From Candidatus Pacearchaeota archaeon (GTDB lineage: Archaea > Nanobdellota > Nanobdellia > Pacearchaeales > GW2011-AR1): a DNA stretch of 42,703 nt. Within the stretch, counting starts at the first letter, position 1. Each line of letters begins with the position of its first letter. Shown here piece after piece: positions 1 to 7,595 of this stretch. The stretch lies in NCBI GenBank assembly GCA_018304045.1, contig JAGVWZ010000014.1, positions 1 to 42,703 of the forward strand. The letters are read 5' to 3'. Both the position numbers and the translations under genes were made by a program. Under the pieces are notes generated by a model. The model was not told the origin of the DNA. It searched no databases and saw only the letters and a program-made list of their open reading frames with translations.

Positions 1-528
1 TTCGCTGGTTTCATATCTATCTATTTCTGAATTTATAATCATATTATTTAACAAGTCATAACAATATGAAGCTTGTGCCATTGGAACAGGGACTGCTCCC
101 TGGTTTTCTGCAAAACCAAAATCCTCAATCAGTTCTAAAGAAAGTGGAAGCTGAAGTCTGCTTCCATCAATTGCCAGCAGTCTAAATCCATTCCATAAAT
201 CAAAAATATTATCTGTATAAAATCCTTTAATAATGCCGTCGTTTAATTCTATAAATGCTGTATGACTTAATTTCATTCTGCTTTGACAAAAAGCAGAGTT
301 AGTTATATTCTTTTCGTTAGAAAAATTTAGAAAGAACTCAGTAAGTTCTTTTTGTAAAGATTTCCTTATAGAATTTAACATAAATAAAATTATTTTTGGA
401 AAAGTTAGTTTTCTTTTTCTTGTAAAATCTTTATCAGATTTTCTATTTGATTCTAAAAATTGTTTAGAATAAATTTGATTTCTAATGTAATTAATAAATT
501 TCTTACTCTTTTTCTTCTCTCTTTTCAT
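1..528 (-). CDS. IS4-family transposase, N-terminal part (cut by window edge)
   Basis: The reading frame is open from ATG at 528 to the window edge (176 codons). The N-terminus is basic (MKREKKKSKKFINYIRN) and is followed by a helical DNA-binding-like segment. At about residues 117-127 it has LLAIDGSRLQLP, which fits the first catalytic Asp region of IS4-type DDE transposases. The remaining D and E motifs would lie outside the window, so activity cannot be judged. It is divergent from a DUF2080 gene at 579, a common companion of archaeal transposases. The family call is from the DGS..LP motif and length only. Confidence 0.75.
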   Translation of the reverse strand, partial: MKREKKKSKKFINYIRNQIYSKQFLESNRKSDKDFTRKRKLTFPKIILFMLNSIRKSLQKELTEFFLNFSNEKNITNSAFCQSRMKLSHTAFIELNDGIIKGFYTDNIFDLWNGFRLLAIDGSRLQLPLSLELIEDFGFAENQGAVPVPMAQASYCYDLLNNMIINSEIDRYETSE

Positions 529-550
529 AAAATATACACTGCCGAAAAGT

Positions 551-573
551 TTATATAGTTATCTATAGTTATC
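551..573 (+). promoter_or_regulatory. TATA box plus 10-bp tandem direct repeat ahead of the DUF2080 gene
   Basis: TTATATAG (551-558) lies about 25 bp upstream of the ATG at 579. TATAGTTATC is repeated twice in perfect tandem (554-563, 564-573), overlapping the TATA box, as a transposon-encoded regulator site might. The function of the repeat is inference. Confidence 0.5.
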
Positions 574-578
574 TTATT

Positions 579-752
579 ATGAGAATAATAAAGTTAAATA
601 AAGGGAAGCTGTTTTTAAGGGAAGACGAAGTAGAAGGTTTTTTAGAAAGAGTTGTAACCCCTGTTGGCACTTCTGCCAAAGCAGATGTTCCAAGAAAGTA
701 TTTAGGGAAAAGAGTTTATGTGATAATTACCAAGAAGAAAATTAAAATGTAA
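579..752 (+). CDS. DUF2080 family, transposon-associated small protein
   Basis: This is a 57-residue protein. The core GFLERVVTPVGTSAKADVP followed by RKYLGKRVYVII matches the DUF2080 pattern (G-F-x-E-x-V-V-x-P-x-G-x-S-A-K-x-x-x-P-x-x-Y-x-G-x-x-V), a family named for its association with archaeal transposons and resembling AbrB/SpoVT-like small DNA-binding proteins. It is divergent from the IS4-type transposase, so both probably belong to one insertion sequence. The start follows the TATA box at 551 by 28 bp. The molecular function of the family is unknown. Confidence 0.8.
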   Translation: MRIIKLNKGKLFLREDEVEGFLERVVTPVGTSAKADVPRKYLGKRVYVIITKKKIKM

Positions 753-900
753 ATCTTAACTTAATGACATTGGGCGTGTTACCTAAGGTTAACAATCTCC
801 CATTCTTATCGAGGCTGAGGTTCGGGGAGCACTTAACTATCTGTTTCTGGGAGCGTGTAACTGGCTATTTTTTGAGAAAAAATGGGGGGCACCTAACTAA
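753..900. repeat. Intergenic repeat segment at the IS edge
   Basis: No gene is visible. The segment has GTTACCTAAGGTTAAC (779-794), resembling the palindromic arms of elements at 11141 and 12350. It also has two copies of the dispersed motif GGGG(A/G)GCAC(C/T)TAACT (824-838, 884-898) and a weaker one at 850-862 (GGAGCGTGTAACT). It directly abuts the stop codon of the flavocytochrome gene at 901. It may be the outer end of the insertion sequence or a separate repeat family. Confidence 0.55.
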
Positions 901-2193
901 TCACCAAAAGAAACTCTCTATGATTATATTCTTATTATTAATACCGAGTGCTTTCAATTCTTTCTCGCATAATCTCTTCATGGATTCTGGACCGCAAATA
1001 TAAAATAAAGAATTTTCTCTATCTTCAACATATTTTTTTATTATTTCTTTGTTTATGTAACCTTTTTCATATATCTTTTTAGGATTATCCTCTTGGCTAA
1101 ATAGGTAGATTATTTTTAACCATTTTCCATTTATTCGGTCTAACTCGCTTTTAAATATTGTATCATTCTCTTTCTTTGAGCCATACAACAAAAAGATATT
1201 CTTTTTGTCATTACTTTTTGATTGATTTCTTATCATGCTCATAAAAGGTGTAATGCCAACACCACCTGCAAGGAACACTAAGTTACCTTTATTATTTTCA
1301 AGAGTAAATATTCCAAATGGACCATCAACTATTACTTCTTCGCCCTTTTTTAATTCAGATACTGCTTTTGTAAACTTACCAGTTAATTTTACTGTAAAAT
1401 GCAAGTCTTCTTCATCTGGAGAATTTGATATAGTAAATGGGTGTCTTGCGTATAATTTATCTTTATTTAATCTTAAAAAGCAGAATTGACCTGCTTTAAA
1501 ATTAAGCTTCTTGTTCGGTTTTAATATTAGAGTGAATGTGTCTTTGGTCTCCCATTTTACTTCTTTAACAAAACACTTAAATTTTCTTTGTTTGATCTTA
1601 TAGCAAGTTCGGTAAATTCCTCCAATAATCATTCCTGTTAACAAAATGTCTAATATGGATTTAACAAAAATGTTTCCTGTATCTGATCCGGTATTCAATG
1701 CATGATATAAACCAAAAAAGAATAAAATATATGTCAAAATGTGAATATATTGCCAACTTTGATAAGATACTCTTTTGTATAAAATTGAGCAAGCCATAAC
1801 TATAACAAATATGTAAAGAGAGATTATCCCTAAGGCTAATGGCAAAACCGCAAAATCGGGAATAAGATAATTCAAATAATTTCCGCTTGACAACATAAAA
1901 AACAAGGGATGTGCTATTACAAAAACAGCAGTTATTAATGAAAATTTTCTCTGGAATTTTATTATCTTATCCATTCCAAAGAACCTGTCAAAAAATCTCG
2001 CAGTATCTCCAGAGATTATGAGGATTGAGAGGAATAAAAATCCGATTAAACCTGCTAGTTTTCCAACCGAGTATAACACCAAATTAATTGAAATATCTTC
2101 AGAAATAAATGGTTTAAAGACTACAAAAGTAAGGACTATACTAAAGAAACTTAAAAAAATAAAAAAAAGATAAGGTGGAATTTTTCTGTCCAT
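901..2193 (-). CDS. Ferric-reductase-like membrane flavocytochrome (FAD/NAD(P)H-dependent)
   Basis: A 430-residue oxidoreductase of the ferric reductase/NADPH oxidase type. Residues 1-195 hold about six membrane helices with candidate haem ligands H95, H151 and H164 (WQYIHILTYILFFFGLYHAL). The soluble half has the FAD-binding HPFTIS motif (251-256), the nucleotide-binding GGVGITPF (310-317), a CGPESM motif (400-405), and ends with aromatic residues (ESFFW), as usual for this fold. It is the last gene of the redox operon, 11 bp after the cupredoxin. Likely role: moving electrons from NAD(P)H across the membrane to an external acceptor, perhaps metal or the cupredoxin. The acceptor is inference. 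Confidence 0.85.
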   Translation of the reverse strand: MDRKIPPYLFFIFLSFFSIVLTFVVFKPFISEDISINLVLYSVGKLAGLIGFLFLSILIISGDTARFFDRFFGMDKIIKFQRKFSLITAVFVIAHPLFFMLSSGNYLNYLIPDFAVLPLALGIISLYIFVIVMACSILYKRVSYQSWQYIHILTYILFFFGLYHALNTGSDTGNIFVKSILDILLTGMIIGGIYRTCYKIKQRKFKCFVKEVKWETKDTFTLILKPNKKLNFKAGQFCFLRLNKDKLYARHPFTISNSPDEEDLHFTVKLTGKFTKAVSELKKGEEVIVDGPFGIFTLENNKGNLVFLAGGVGITPFMSMIRNQSKSNDKKNIFLLYGSKKENDTIFKSELDRINGKWLKIIYLFSQEDNPKKIYEKGYINKEIIKKYVEDRENSLFYICGPESMKRLCEKELKALGINNKNIIIESFFW

Positions 2194-2204
2194 AGTCCAA
2201 CTAT

Positions 2205-2621
2205 TTACCCAATTACTTTAAGTGTTCCCCACTGTCCTTTTTGCCTATGTCCTGGAACTGAGCAGTAATAAATAAATTCTCCGACTTTATCCGCTGTAAA
2301 TTCTATAACTACTTCTTCATTTAAGGGGGTCATTTTTTTAATCCCATATTCATCAAGAGTAAGATCGTGAGTTCCTTTAATATTCGTTACTTTTATCCGA
2401 ACAATATCTCCTTTATTGACATTTATTTCCTTAAGTGAAAACCAAATCCCTGTATTATCATAAAAAGATGTCATTACAAATTCCTTAACTGGCGCATTAG
2501 ATGTATCTTCTTTTATAGCATTTCCTGTTACAGAAGAAGAATTAAATATTTTTGTAATTCCAAATCCTGCAACGACTAGAACTATCAAAACTAAAATCCC
2601 TAAAGCAAATTTCTTGTTCAT
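2205..2621 (-). CDS. Membrane-anchored cupredoxin (type 1 copper protein)
   Basis: A 138-residue protein with one N-terminal membrane helix (about 5-25), then VTGNAI (31-36), then a cupredoxin domain. Copper ligands visible are H85 (GTHDLTL), C120 and H125 (YYCSVPGHRQKGQ). The usual axial Met is replaced by Gln (Q130), as in stellacyanin, which in that family lowers the redox potential. It overlaps the DsbB gene by 4 bp and is followed 11 bp later by the flavocytochrome, so it is probably an external electron carrier for the operon. Confidence 0.85.
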   Translation of the reverse strand: MNKKFALGILVLIVLVVAGFGITKIFNSSSVTGNAIKEDTSNAPVKEFVMTSFYDNTGIWFSLKEINVNKGDIVRIKVTNIKGTHDLTLDEYGIKKMTPLNEEVVIEFTADKVGEFIYYCSVPGHRQKGQWGTLKVIG

Positions 2622-3151
2622 TTTTTAACCTCCTTATAATTATTTTTAGCGTTATAGGTTAGAAAAATTATTAATGCAAACGCAGTTAATGCCATGATTG
2701 GAATTGTAATATAACCATATGAAAAAAATATTTTTGAGGCACAGGTTGCACTTTCTGCAGAGCATATAGCTGAATTATTTAGTATTTGCGTGCTATAATG
2801 ATAAATAGAAATAATTCCGCCAATTATGCTCAATGGAATTGCATAACTACTAATCTTATTATCTTTCTTAAATAAAGCCATTCCAAGGAGAAGGGGTAGG
2901 GGATACATAAATATTCTTTGATACCAGCATAATTTACAAGGAATATAACCTGCAATTTCTGAATAAAACAAACTTCCCAATGTTGCAATTAAAGAGATTA
3001 TAAATGCAAAGAAGAGGGCATTTCTAGTTAAAAAATTATTTTTAAAATCTTTTTTAATTATAATTCTATAAATCAAAAAAATTAACAAAACATCGCCCAT
3101 TAAAGTTAATACTAATAAAAGTTCTGTAACAAAATTAACTAACAAAATCAT
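2618..3151 (-). CDS. dsbB: DsbB-family disulfide oxidoreductase
   Basis: A 177-residue four-helix membrane protein. It has the hallmark CKLCWYQRIFMYPL (C72, C75) after the second helix and a second external Cys pair C130/C137 (ICSAESATC), the arrangement by which DsbB reoxidises DsbA using quinone. Length fits the family. It overlaps both neighbours by 4 bp, indicating translational coupling with the thioredoxin-like and cupredoxin genes. Confidence 0.9.
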   Translation of the reverse strand: MILLVNFVTELLLVLTLMGDVLLIFLIYRIIIKKDFKNNFLTRNALFFAFIISLIATLGSLFYSEIAGYIPCKLCWYQRIFMYPLPLLLGMALFKKDNKISSYAIPLSIIGGIISIYHYSTQILNNSAICSAESATCASKIFFSYGYITIPIMALTAFALIIFLTYNAKNNYKEVKK

Positions 3152-3519
3152 ATTGTTCCATTATACCTGCTTAACTGAGCCAACCTTTCAATTGATTGCC
3201 CTCCAGGATAAGTTTGATTATTTATTTTCCAAGTAGGATAGCCAGAGATTCCAGCTTCAGAACAAGCTTTCTGGTTTTTGTCACAATCAGTATAATTAAT
3301 ATATTGAAAAGAGTTACCAAATAACTTTTTTTGGTTTTTACAGTGAGGACACCATTCAGTTCCATACATTACTGCTCCCTGTTCTGTCATGTATTTTGAA
3401 AATTCGTCATACTGGCTTTGAACTGCCTTTCCTGTAATGCTCTTATAGCCATAAAATCCTGCAATTAAAATTAAAACTACAATAAAATAAGTCCAAGGAT
3501 TTTTGAATATATTTTTCAT
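3148..3519 (-). CDS. Membrane-anchored thioredoxin-like protein (WCPHC)
   Basis: A 123-residue protein: one N-terminal helix (about 8-25), the motif SITGKAV (27-33), then a thioredoxin-like domain with EWCPHCKNQ (C57, C60) and the cis-Pro region GYPTW. The pattern Y-G-x-x-W-C-P-H-C-x-x-Q-K followed by Y-I-N-Y resembles the thioredoxin domain fused to VKOR/DsbB-type proteins. The gene directly precedes dsbB with a 4-bp overlap, so it is the likely redox partner of that DsbB outside the membrane. Confidence 0.85.
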   Translation of the reverse strand: MKNIFKNPWTYFIVVLILIAGFYGYKSITGKAVQSQYDEFSKYMTEQGAVMYGTEWCPHCKNQKKLFGNSFQYINYTDCDKNQKACSEAGISGYPTWKINNQTYPGGQSIERLAQLSRYNGTI

Positions 3520-3540
3520 TTTATTACAAGAATATTAACA

Positions 3541-4530
3541 CTAAGCAGCACTTGAAGCACTTCCAGTTCCACTTCCAAATCCAGCACTTGGTGATGTTGA
3601 AGATAAAGTTTGTGAACATTCTGCTGGTTCGGTATTAAATGTAGAGCATATTGTTTTAAGATAGCTTGTTGAATCTCTTCCTGATTGAGCGTCTGCCCCA
3701 TTAATCATTAATGTTGGTGAACCACTTACACCCTTAGCCTGAGAATTTGATTCTTCTGTAGCATACAATGTTACCCCATCAGTCTTCATACAAGAGTCTA
3801 TTTTTGTTTTATCAATTCCAAATTGATTATACAATGCATCTATTTTTGGACCTGCACAAGTTGCATCTCCATTACAATTTCCAATTTCACTGCTTAATGC
3901 AAAAGCAAGTGTATAATCTAAATATTTAGCAGGATACAATTTATTTATACATAATTGTCTCTGAGCCTCAATTTTTTCATGTTCTCCATGCATTGCTCCA
4001 ATCTGTCTTATTTTAAAGTCTATTTTATTGCCTAATAATTTTACAGCAGGGATAATCCCTTTTTCGGATTGTGTTCCATATGGGCAATATGTAAACACAT
4101 ATAATTCTACAACAGGTTTATCAGATTTAGGTAATTCTGCAGGTGCTTGGATATTAGGGTTTGCTATAGCATTTCCGTTTATTGAAACAGCTCCTTGAAC
4201 AAAATATTCTCCATCCTTTGTGATGTACACCGGAATATTTTGTCCTTGATAAGAAACAGTTGTCTCATACAGATTGCCAATATCCTTTGAAGAAATATAC
4301 TCAACTCCTCCGCCTGTTTGTGCATTAAGATAACTAACAAGAGATTTTCCAGCTTCATTTTCTGAAATAACATTTCCAGTCATCCCTCCCCTAAATACAA
4401 AGACTAATGATATTGCCAATGCAATTCCCAGAACTATAGATACAAGCATCCAGGGATTTTTTATTTTCTCATTAGAATTATCAATTTTTATATCATTTCC
4501 ATCTTCATCTGAATTCTTGTTCTTTTCCAT
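3541..4530 (-). CDS. DsbA-like thioredoxin-fold protein, membrane-anchored, CPYG active site
   Basis: A 329-residue protein. It has a cytoplasmic acidic tail (1-25), a membrane helix (about 28-47), the motif MTGNVI (50-55), a small domain (56-125) and a DsbA/thioredoxin-like domain starting near 140 with VFTYCPYGTQSEKG (C149). The second active-site Cys is Gly (CPYG). More Cys follow (QLCINK, NCNGDATC, DSCM, TICS), and a cis-Pro loop GSPTL. The C-terminus is Ser/Gly/Ala-rich. It is first in the redox operon, 98 bp from the divergent HxlR gene. With one active-site Cys it may act as a reductase or isomerase, or pair with another Cys. Confidence 0.8.
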   Translation of the reverse strand: MEKNKNSDEDGNDIKIDNSNEKIKNPWMLVSIVLGIALAISLVFVFRGGMTGNVISENEAGKSLVSYLNAQTGGGVEYISSKDIGNLYETTVSYQGQNIPVYITKDGEYFVQGAVSINGNAIANPNIQAPAELPKSDKPVVELYVFTYCPYGTQSEKGIIPAVKLLGNKIDFKIRQIGAMHGEHEKIEAQRQLCINKLYPAKYLDYTLAFALSSEIGNCNGDATCAGPKIDALYNQFGIDKTKIDSCMKTDGVTLYATEESNSQAKGVSGSPTLMINGADAQSGRDSTSYLKTICSTFNTEPAECSQTLSSTSPSAGFGSGTGSASSAA

Positions 4531-4548
4531 TTTATTCTTGCAATAGTA

Positions 4549-4618
4549 GCTTTTATATACTAATTATACTTTACTTAGAAAAGGAGCTTTATAAATAGGC
4601 AGTATCTCAAAGTAAAGT
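4549..4618. promoter_or_regulatory. Divergent promoter with HxlR operator-like inverted repeat
   Basis: ACTTTACTT (4568-4576) and its reverse complement AAGTAAAGT (4610-4618) lie 42 bp apart, about four helical turns. TATA-like sequences sit on each side: TATATAAAAG read on the minus strand near 4549-4558 for the redox operon, and TTTATAAATA (4589-4598) for the regulator. The arrangement suggests that the HxlR protein controls both directions; that is inference from position. Confidence 0.55.
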
Positions 4619-4628
4619 TATATCAAAA

Positions 4629-4940
4629 ATGGAAAAAGAATGTCCTGTCGCGAAGATTATAGACATATTGAGCAAAAAGTGGAATCTCTTAATTATCCGC
4701 CAGTTAAATGGCAGTGATAATACTAAAAAGAGATTTAATGAATTAATTAAAGAAATAAATGGAATCAGTTCAAGAACTCTGTCTAAAAGATTAAAAGAAT
4801 TGGAAAAAGCAAAAATTATCAATAAAACAAAATTCAGTGAAATTCCCCCGAGAGTAGAATACTCCTTAACTGATTCTGGGAAGCACCTTATAAGATGTTT
4901 TAAAAGTTTGAATGGTTGGGCTAAGAAATATAGTTGTTAG
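4629..4940 (+). CDS. HxlR-family winged-helix regulator (probably redox-sensing)
   Basis: A 103-residue regulator with the HxlR pattern: N-terminal ECPVAKIIDILSKKWNLLIIRQL, FNELIKEINGISSRTLSKRLKELE recognition helix, and the VEYSLTDSGKHL wing. C5 near the N-terminus matches the redox-active Cys used by related sensors such as YodB/HypR. It is divergent from the disulfide/copper operon, so it probably senses thiol or electrophile stress. Only two Cys (C5 and the C-terminal C103) are present, which would allow a disulfide switch. Confidence 0.85.
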   Translation: MEKECPVAKIIDILSKKWNLLIIRQLNGSDNTKKRFNELIKEINGISSRTLSKRLKELEKAKIINKTKFSEIPPRVEYSLTDSGKHLIRCFKSLNGWAKKYSC

Positions 4941-4970
4941 AAAAATATCAAAAATAAAGAATTAAGTTAA

Positions 4971-4984
4971 GGGGGCACTTAACT
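4971..4984 (+). repeat. Copy of the dispersed GGGGGCAC(C/T)TAACT motif
   Basis: GGGGGCACTTAACT follows the HxlR gene in the 98-bp gap before the next gene. It is one of at least five same-strand copies in the first 11 kb (824, 884, 4971, 8333, 11025), all intergenic. Confidence 0.5.
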
Positions 4985-5038
4985 AAATCTCTTTTATTAA
5001 TCAAGATAATTTTTATAGTATGATTCTTTGTAATTTTT

Positions 5039-5446
5039 ATGGAAAAACCAAAATTAGTATTATTAGCTTTTATTGTTTTTATTCTAAATTTAGTCTGGGA
5101 ATTCTCCCATTATAGATTGTATATAGATTTGACGGGTATTTCTTCAATCCTACACTTAATCCTAGCAAGTTTTATAGATTTATTTTTAGTATTAATTATA
5201 TTTTCTATTATATCAATTTCCAGAGGGCGCGTAGATTGGATAGAAAGACCAAAAAAATTGGATTATTGGATTATAGTTATTTTTGGCGTTCTCATTGCAT
5301 CTGCAATAGAAATTTATTCTTTATCAAAAGGGAGATGGTCTTATACAGAATTAATGCCAACAATATTAGGTATTGGATTAAGTCCGTTAATTCAACTACT
5401 CGCAACCGCAATATTGGGTTTATTATTAATTAAGTACGTGAAATAA
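5039..5446 (+). CDS. Four-helix membrane protein of unknown function
   Basis: A 135-residue protein with about four membrane helices. Charged residues in the second half (RPKKLDYW, KGRWSYTELMPTI) are followed by GIGLSPLIQLLATAILGLLLI. Glu/Arg near membrane edges (NLVWEFSHYRLY, ASAIEIYSLSKGRW) could form a binding site. I recall similar unnamed proteins in ultra-small bacteria and archaea but cannot assign a function. It stands alone between two HxlR genes. Confidence 0.7.
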   Translation: MEKPKLVLLAFIVFILNLVWEFSHYRLYIDLTGISSILHLILASFIDLFLVLIIFSIISISRGRVDWIERPKKLDYWIIVIFGVLIASAIEIYSLSKGRWSYTELMPTILGIGLSPLIQLLATAILGLLLIKYVK

Positions 5447-5478
5447 AAACTCAACCCCTGAGAGCGCTTAGGTGAGAA

Positions 5479-5850
5479 TTAAAACTCGCAATCTTTACAA
5501 TCTGTTTCTTCACAAGTTTTAATATTTTCTTTCCACTTTAAAGACCATTTTTTTATATTTTTTATAATATCTACAAAATCTTTTCCTGCCTTTGTTAGTT
5601 TATATTCTGACTTTATTGGAAATTCTGTTGTATTAATTCTTTTCTCTATCAAATTCTCTCTTTCTAGTTCTTTCAGCCTTATAGAAAGGATTTTAGAAGT
5701 GATATTATCAAGATTTCTCTTAATTTGAGAGAATCTCTTCCATTCAGAATTCCCTTTATATAATTCTAATAATATTAACAGAGTCCATTTTTTACCTAGA
5801 AAATTAACTACCTTTCTGACGCTGCATTCTTTTTTCATAGTATACATCAA
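5479..5850 (-). CDS. HxlR-family winged-helix regulator, Cys-rich tail
   Basis: The HxlR pattern is clear: KECSVRKVVNFLGKKWTLLILLELY, RFSQIKRNLDNITSKILSIRLKELE, then SEYKLTKAGKDF. The conserved N-terminal Cys is present (ECSV). The C-terminus carries an extra cluster CEETDCKDCEF, which could bind metal or form disulfides. The reading frame starts MMYTMKKECS; the ATG five codons in (5838) is equally likely. It is divergent from the HD/hemerythrin operon, with AGTATAC repeated near 5839 and 5889, suggesting it regulates that operon. Confidence 0.82.
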   Translation of the reverse strand: MMYTMKKECSVRKVVNFLGKKWTLLILLELYKGNSEWKRFSQIKRNLDNITSKILSIRLKELERENLIEKRINTTEFPIKSEYKLTKAGKDFVDIIKNIKKWSLKWKENIKTCEETDCKDCEF

Positions 5851-5896
5851 GAAACTTACAAATATATAAAGGTATCTTTTTTATACCAAGTATACA
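5838..5896. promoter_or_regulatory. Divergent intergenic region with repeated AGTATACA sites
   Basis: AGTATACA occurs at 5839-5846 and 5889-5896 as direct copies whose GTATAC core is itself palindromic. Between them is GGTATC-TTTTT-TATACC-like symmetry and an AATATATAAA TATA-like stretch near 5860. This is a candidate operator for the divergent HxlR protein. Confidence 0.4.
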
Positions 5897-5906
5897 ATCT
5901 ATTAAA

Positions 5907-6401
5907 ATGATGCTTGAAAGATTATTTGAAGTTGCTACACCTCATCTTAAAAGAAATGATTTTGGAGTAGCCCACACAAGAAGAGTCTTCGAAATAGCAA
6001 GAGCACATTTTGATATTCCTAAAGATATAGAAGAAATTACCTTAGCAAGCATAGTTCTTCATGATATAGGTGGAAGCACTGTAAAAGAACAATATGAAAA
6101 AGGTCCAGACATAGCAAATAATCTTTTATCTCAATTAGGATATGGAAGCGATTTTATCCAAGAAGTATGTGAAATGATTAGAACCCACCATGAACATCCA
6201 AAATCTCCTTCTTTAAGTTTTAAAATTTTGTATGATTCTGATAGATTGGTTATGTTTTCACCTGAAGAATTTCCTCATTACAACTCAAGACCAAACTTCA
6301 ATTGGGATGAAGTTATAACCTTGATATATCATGAACACATTAAAAATTTAGCAAGAAGGTCATTGCAAGAAAGAAAAGCAATACCTGTTTATAAGATATA
6401 A
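5907..6401 (+). CDS. HD-domain phosphohydrolase
   Basis: A 164-residue HD-superfamily protein. Metal-binding residues are visible: H23 (VAHTRRV), the HD pair H52-D53 (SIVLHDIGG), the RTHHEHP cluster (H94, H95, H97) and the distal Asp in YDSDRL (about 110-112). The substrate is unknown. It is first in an operon with iron-binding hemerythrin-like proteins and a ferredoxin: the next ORF starts two bases after its stop. The operon context suggests stress signalling or nucleotide turnover under oxygen/NO stress, which is inference. Confidence 0.8.
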   Translation: MMLERLFEVATPHLKRNDFGVAHTRRVFEIARAHFDIPKDIEEITLASIVLHDIGGSTVKEQYEKGPDIANNLLSQLGYGSDFIQEVCEMIRTHHEHPKSPSLSFKILYDSDRLVMFSPEEFPHYNSRPNFNWDEVITLIYHEHIKNLARRSLQERKAIPVYKI

Positions 6402-6402
6402 A

Positions 6403-7386
6403 ATGACAAAAATAATCAATTTAGATTTAAGAGAATTAATTCCATTTGAAAGACATGAAAAAATATTTGAAAATTGGAATACTTTGAAGAGCGGAGAGAT
6501 TTTAAGGATAACCAACGACCATGAACCAAAACCGCTTTATTATTTGTTTCAGGCAGAATACAAAGATCAATTCAAATGGGAATATGAAAAACAAGGCCCA
6601 AAAGACTGGATATTTAAAATAACAAAAATATCGCAAGACAATAAAAAAGAAAAAATAAAAGAAATGTTAAAAAAACTACAAAAAGAGGATGTTACTAGTA
6701 AATTAAAAGAAGAAGCAAAAATTATGCTAAAGAATATTTCTCCAACAGAGTTAGCATTAATAGAGCAGGAAATAATCAAAGATGGCACAACAAGGAAAGA
6801 AATGAGAAAACTATGTGATGTTCATTTAGAGATAATGAAAGATGATTTTAAAAATAAAGATTTGGAGCTAAAACCAGGACATCCAATTCATACTTTAATG
6901 GAAGAGCATAAAGAAATACTTGATTTTGTTGATAAATTAAAGATAGCTATAAAAAAACTAGACTATGCGAAAAATTTTAAAGATGCAAAAATGGGGATTG
7001 AAATGTTGAGGTTTGCGGCAAAACACTTGGTTGAAGCGGATAAACATCACCAAAGAGAAGAAGAAGTTTTGTTTCCTGAGATGGAAAAATCAGGCATTAC
7101 CGAACCCCCTGAAATTATGAGAGAAGAGCATAAAGACATAAAACCAAAGAAAAAGGAATTATATAATCTTATAGAAAGCTGTGAAAAATTATCTTATCAA
7201 GATTTTGTAAAAAAGGTTAAAGAAATTGCTGATTTTTTAATTAAGGAACTTCCAGACCATATTTACAAAGAAGATAATATCCTATATCCTATGGCTATAG
7301 ATGTTATTAAAGAAAAAGAGAGGTGGGAGAAAATAAAAAAAGAATGTGATAAGATAGGGTATTGTTGTTTTACACCTAAATGCTGA
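6403..7386 (+). CDS. DUF2249-DUF438-hemerythrin fusion protein
   Basis: A 327-residue protein with three parts. Residues 1-75 resemble DUF2249 (LDLRELIPFERHEKIF, KPLYYLFQAE, WEYEKQGP). Residues about 83-150 resemble DUF438 (VTSKLKEEAKIMLKNISPTELALIEQEIIKDG). Residues 160-310 form a hemerythrin HHE domain with di-iron ligand motifs HPIHTLMEEHKE, HHQREEEVLFPEME, REEHKDI and DHIYKEDNILYP. It ends in a Cys-rich tail (CDKIGYCCFTPKC). Such combinations are known in anaerobes and are thought to handle NO or oxygen. It overlaps the ferredoxin frame by a few bases. Confidence 0.88.
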   Translation: MTKIINLDLRELIPFERHEKIFENWNTLKSGEILRITNDHEPKPLYYLFQAEYKDQFKWEYEKQGPKDWIFKITKISQDNKKEKIKEMLKKLQKEDVTSKLKEEAKIMLKNISPTELALIEQEIIKDGTTRKEMRKLCDVHLEIMKDDFKNKDLELKPGHPIHTLMEEHKEILDFVDKLKIAIKKLDYAKNFKDAKMGIEMLRFAAKHLVEADKHHQREEEVLFPEMEKSGITEPPEIMREEHKDIKPKKKELYNLIESCEKLSYQDFVKKVKEIADFLIKELPDHIYKEDNILYPMAIDVIKEKERWEKIKKECDKIGYCCFTPKC

Positions 7387-7595
7387 AGCATGGAAAAATG
7401 GACAAATTCAAGATAAATTTTGATAAAGAGGCATGTATTGGTTGTATTGCTTGTGCATCTGTTTGTGATAATTGGATTATGGACGAGAATAAAGCTAAAC
7501 CAAAGAAAACTACAATCTCAGAAAAAGAATTAAAGAGCAACAAAAAAGCAGAAAGTATATGCCCTGTAAACGCTATAAAAATAAAAGAAGTATAA
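7380..7595 (+). CDS. Single-cluster [4Fe-4S] ferredoxin
   Basis: A small protein with CIGCIACASVC and a distal CPVNAI, the four ligands of one [4Fe-4S] cluster plus an extra Cys (SVC), as in archaeal single-cluster ferredoxins such as that of Pyrococcus. The frame opens with ATG at 7380, overlapping the upstream gene by 7 bp; a second ATG at 7398 (MDKFKINF) gives a more typical N-terminus. The stop overlaps the next start (TAATG). It probably supplies electrons to the flanking di-iron proteins. Confidence 0.85.
   Translation: MLKHGKMDKFKINFDKEACIGCIACASVCDNWIMDENKAKPKKTTISEKELKSNKKAESICPVNAIKIKEV

Noticed and set aside
764-1003. 79-codon plus-strand frame across the repeat region
   Set aside because: It covers intergenic repeats and the antisense of the flavocytochrome 3' end, with no recognisable protein.
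3516-3701. Separate 61-codon minus-strand frame
   Set aside because: It lies almost wholly inside the DsbA-like gene in another frame and has no family features or own promoter.
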